Positions 6,175 to 7,225 of a stretch of 7,225 nucleotides of DNA are shown here, one piece after another. The notes under the pieces were generated by a model. The model searched no databases and was not told the origin of the DNA. It saw only the letters and a program-made list of their open reading frames with translations. The position numbers were made by a program, and so were the translations under genes. The stretch comes from DATEMK01 sp035275625 (lineage in GTDB: Bacteria; Bacteroidota; Bacteroidia; AKYH767-A; OLB10): assembly GCA_035275625.1 (NCBI GenBank), contig DATEMK010000601.1, forward strand, positions 1-7,225, written 5' to 3'. How positions within the stretch are numbered: position 1 is the first letter of the stretch; the number at the start of each line of letters is the position of its first letter.

Positions 6175-7173
6175 ATGAAAAAAATTCTGCCATTCTTCTT
6201 TTTAATCTCAGCCACCTTCGCGGGAAGAGGGCAAAACCTTGTGCCGAACGGGAGTTTTGATCAGTACACAGGATGTCCGGATGGTGAAGGCCAGATTGAT
6301 TCTGCAATGTTTTGGATGAACCCTGCGGTTTATATTTCAGGAGGAGGTTCACCGGATTATTTTAATCAATGTGCAACAAATAATGATTTTGGTGTCCCTG
6401 CTAATTACTTCGGTTTTCAGAATGCGCATAGCGGTGATGCATATTGCGGCCTGGTAGGCTGGGGGCTCTTAGGCTCCCCCGATTGGCGGGAATATATTGA
6501 GGTTGCATTAACTTCCACACTTGCTGCCAACCAATGTTATCATTTGGAAATGTATCTTAGCCTTGCAGATGACAGCAGGTATACAAGTGATGCCATAGGC
6601 GCCTATTTTTCAGATACTGTAATCAGCGGCATAATGAATAATGACCCGCTTCCATATGCTCCTCAAATAGACATCAATTTAGGATTAAGTACCGATACCA
6701 GCAATTGGATTTTAATTACAGGAAATTTTACAGCTAATGGCGGAGAAAACTATATGATTATCGGAAACTATAAAAATGATTTCCAAACCAATTCACTGCA
6801 ATTGCCTGCGGGGTCTATAGATTATTCTTATTTTTATATTGACGATGTCTCACTCACCCCCTGCACCGGCATCGAAGAACAAAACGAAAATGCAGAAATA
6901 CAAATTTATCCCAATCCGGTAAAAGACGAGTTATTTATAAAAAGCAATTCCCTTGTTGGAAAAGCAGAAATAATAATTACAGATATTTTAGGAAAAGAAA
7001 TATTGATGAAGCAATTTTCAAATTCCAAATACCAAATTCCAAAACAGTTTGAAAATTGGAATTTGAACATTGAAAATTTTAAACCCGGAATTTATTTTAT
7101 TGAGATAAATATGGCCAGCCTGCCGGACAGGCAGGGAAAAAATATTTTCAGGAAAAAGTTTTTGAAGCAGTAA
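6175..7173 (+). CDS. Secreted protein with N-terminal beta-sandwich-like domain and T9SS sorting domain
   Basis: The 332-residue protein begins with a signal peptide (Lys2-Lys3, core PFFFLISATFA, cleavage somewhere in residues 16-20). Residues 20-230 match a domain widespread in Bacteroidota exported proteins: NLVPNGSFDQY, then SPDYFNQC, GVPANYFGFQ, AYCGLVG, WREYIEV, CYHLEMYLSLADDSRY, IGAYFS and IDDVSL. By pattern it resembles a carbohydrate-binding-type beta-sandwich; ligand binding is inference. Residues 240-332 are a Por-secretion-type sorting domain (IYPNPVKDELFI, ITDILGKEIL, FKPGIYFIEI, RKKFLKQ), so the protein should cross the outer membrane through the T9SS. The sorting domain is odd in two places: residues 281-297 come from repeat-rich DNA, and residues 314-321 (ASLPDRQG) are encoded by a palindromic repeat lying between the last two strands. 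The ATG is supported by the signal peptide and the upstream -7 element. No enzyme motif is seen. Confidence 0.92.
   Translation: MKKILPFFFLISATFAGRGQNLVPNGSFDQYTGCPDGEGQIDSAMFWMNPAVYISGGGSPDYFNQCATNNDFGVPANYFGFQNAHSGDAYCGLVGWGLLGSPDWREYIEVALTSTLAANQCYHLEMYLSLADDSRYTSDAIGAYFSDTVISGIMNNDPLPYAPQIDINLGLSTDTSNWILITGNFTANGGENYMIIGNYKNDFQTNSLQLPAGSIDYSYFYIDDVSLTPCTGIEEQNENAEIQIYPNPVKDELFIKSNSLVGKAEIIITDILGKEILMKQFSNSKYQIPKQFENWNLNIENFKPGIYFIEINMASLPDRQGKNIFRKKFLKQ
7019..7065 (+). repeat. Direct and inverted repeats of CAAATTCCAA inside the sorting domain
   Basis: CAAATTCCAA occurs at 7019-7028 and 7033-7042, 14 bases apart, and its exact reverse complement TTGGAATTTG lies at 7056-7065. The last two can form a 10-bp stem with a 13-base loop. 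The DNA encodes residues 281-297 of the cargo protein, between its GKEIL and PGIY strands, a segment about four residues longer than the equivalent in the 734-residue protein. Confidence 0.6.
7115..7135. repeat. Palindromic repeat (CCTGCC...GGCAGG) embedded in frame in the cargo gene
   Basis: CCTGCC (7119-7124) and GGCAGG (7130-7135) form a 6-bp GC stem around GGACA. With flanking bases the segment matches the palindrome at 7208-7225, differing by one substitution and one inserted base. It is translated as ASLPDRQG, between the IEIN and FRKKF strands of the sorting domain. It is a GC-rich island in AT-rich coding sequence. Confidence 0.65.
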
Positions 7174-7184
7174 CCCGGTTCCCT

Positions 7185-7207
7185 ATTCGTAAATTCGTAT
7201 TGATTCG
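7185..7207 (+). repeat. Short ATTCG repeats after the cargo gene
   Basis: ATTCGT occurs at 7185-7190 and 7193-7198, and ATTCG at 7203-7207, ending right at the palindrome that closes the window. The spacing is 8 and 10 bases. It may be the flank of the same dispersed element. No terminator for the cargo gene is seen between its stop codon and this repeat, although the following palindrome could form a strong hairpin. Confidence 0.4.
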
Positions 7208-7225
7208 CCTGCCTGCCGGCAGGCA
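7208..7225. repeat. GC-rich palindrome, second copy of the dispersed element, cut by the window edge
   Basis: TGCCTGCCGGCAGGCA (7210-7225) is a perfect 16-bp palindrome. The preceding CC suggests it continues as GG beyond the window. It starts 35 bases after the cargo gene stop codon and shares GCCTGCCGG and CAGGCA with the in-gene copy at 7115-7135. It could act as a hairpin at the transcript end. Confidence 0.6.

Noticed and set aside
6465..6484. GGGGG and CCCCC pair within the cargo gene
   Set aside because: A five-base GC stem with a ten-base loop inside conserved coding sequence, with no T-run; probably codon-driven.

Overview
The window looks like a piece of a Bacteroidota chromosome, probably an uncultured or environmental lineage. 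Four things point there: two proteins end in type IX secretion system (T9SS) C-terminal sorting domains, two more are lipoproteins with short Bacteroidota-style signal peptides, upstream regions carry TAnnTTTG-type -7 promoter elements, and no start codon has a Shine-Dalgarno sequence. I cannot place it below phylum.

Layout. Bases 1-598 (minus strand) hold the N-terminal part of a lipoprotein with a DUF5011-type Ig-like domain; the gene runs off the left edge. Bases 599-842 are an AT-rich spacer with a weak promoter, a cluster of TTATTAACA 9-mers and a strong terminator for the next gene. Bases 843-3047 (minus) encode a 734-residue T9SS cargo protein made of a putative Ig-like domain, a PKD domain, five tandem ~80-residue Ig-like repeats and a sorting domain. 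A 179-bp divergent promoter region follows. Bases 3227-4837 (plus) encode CTP synthase (pyrG), the only housekeeping gene here. Bases 4838-4955 contain a nested-hairpin element resembling a dispersed repeat. Bases 4956-5840 (minus) encode an AT-rich lipoprotein of unknown function with a TTG start. Bases 5841-6174 are non-coding and include a plus-strand terminator with no obvious gene in front of it. Bases 6175-7173 (plus) encode a second T9SS cargo protein, whose sorting domain contains a palindromic repeat read in frame. A second copy of that palindrome closes the window at 7210-7225.

How the parts relate. CTP synthase makes CTP for RNA, DNA and phospholipid synthesis and has no functional link to its neighbours. 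The other four genes encode envelope or secreted proteins with no catalytic domain I can recognise; they look like adhesion, surface-display or cell-surface binding proteins. No operon is evident: genes change strand or are separated by terminators. I did not find a clearly new multi-gene system. The most interesting signals are the palindromic repeat captured inside a sorting domain, the structured element after pyrG, the orphan terminator and the TTATTAACA cluster.
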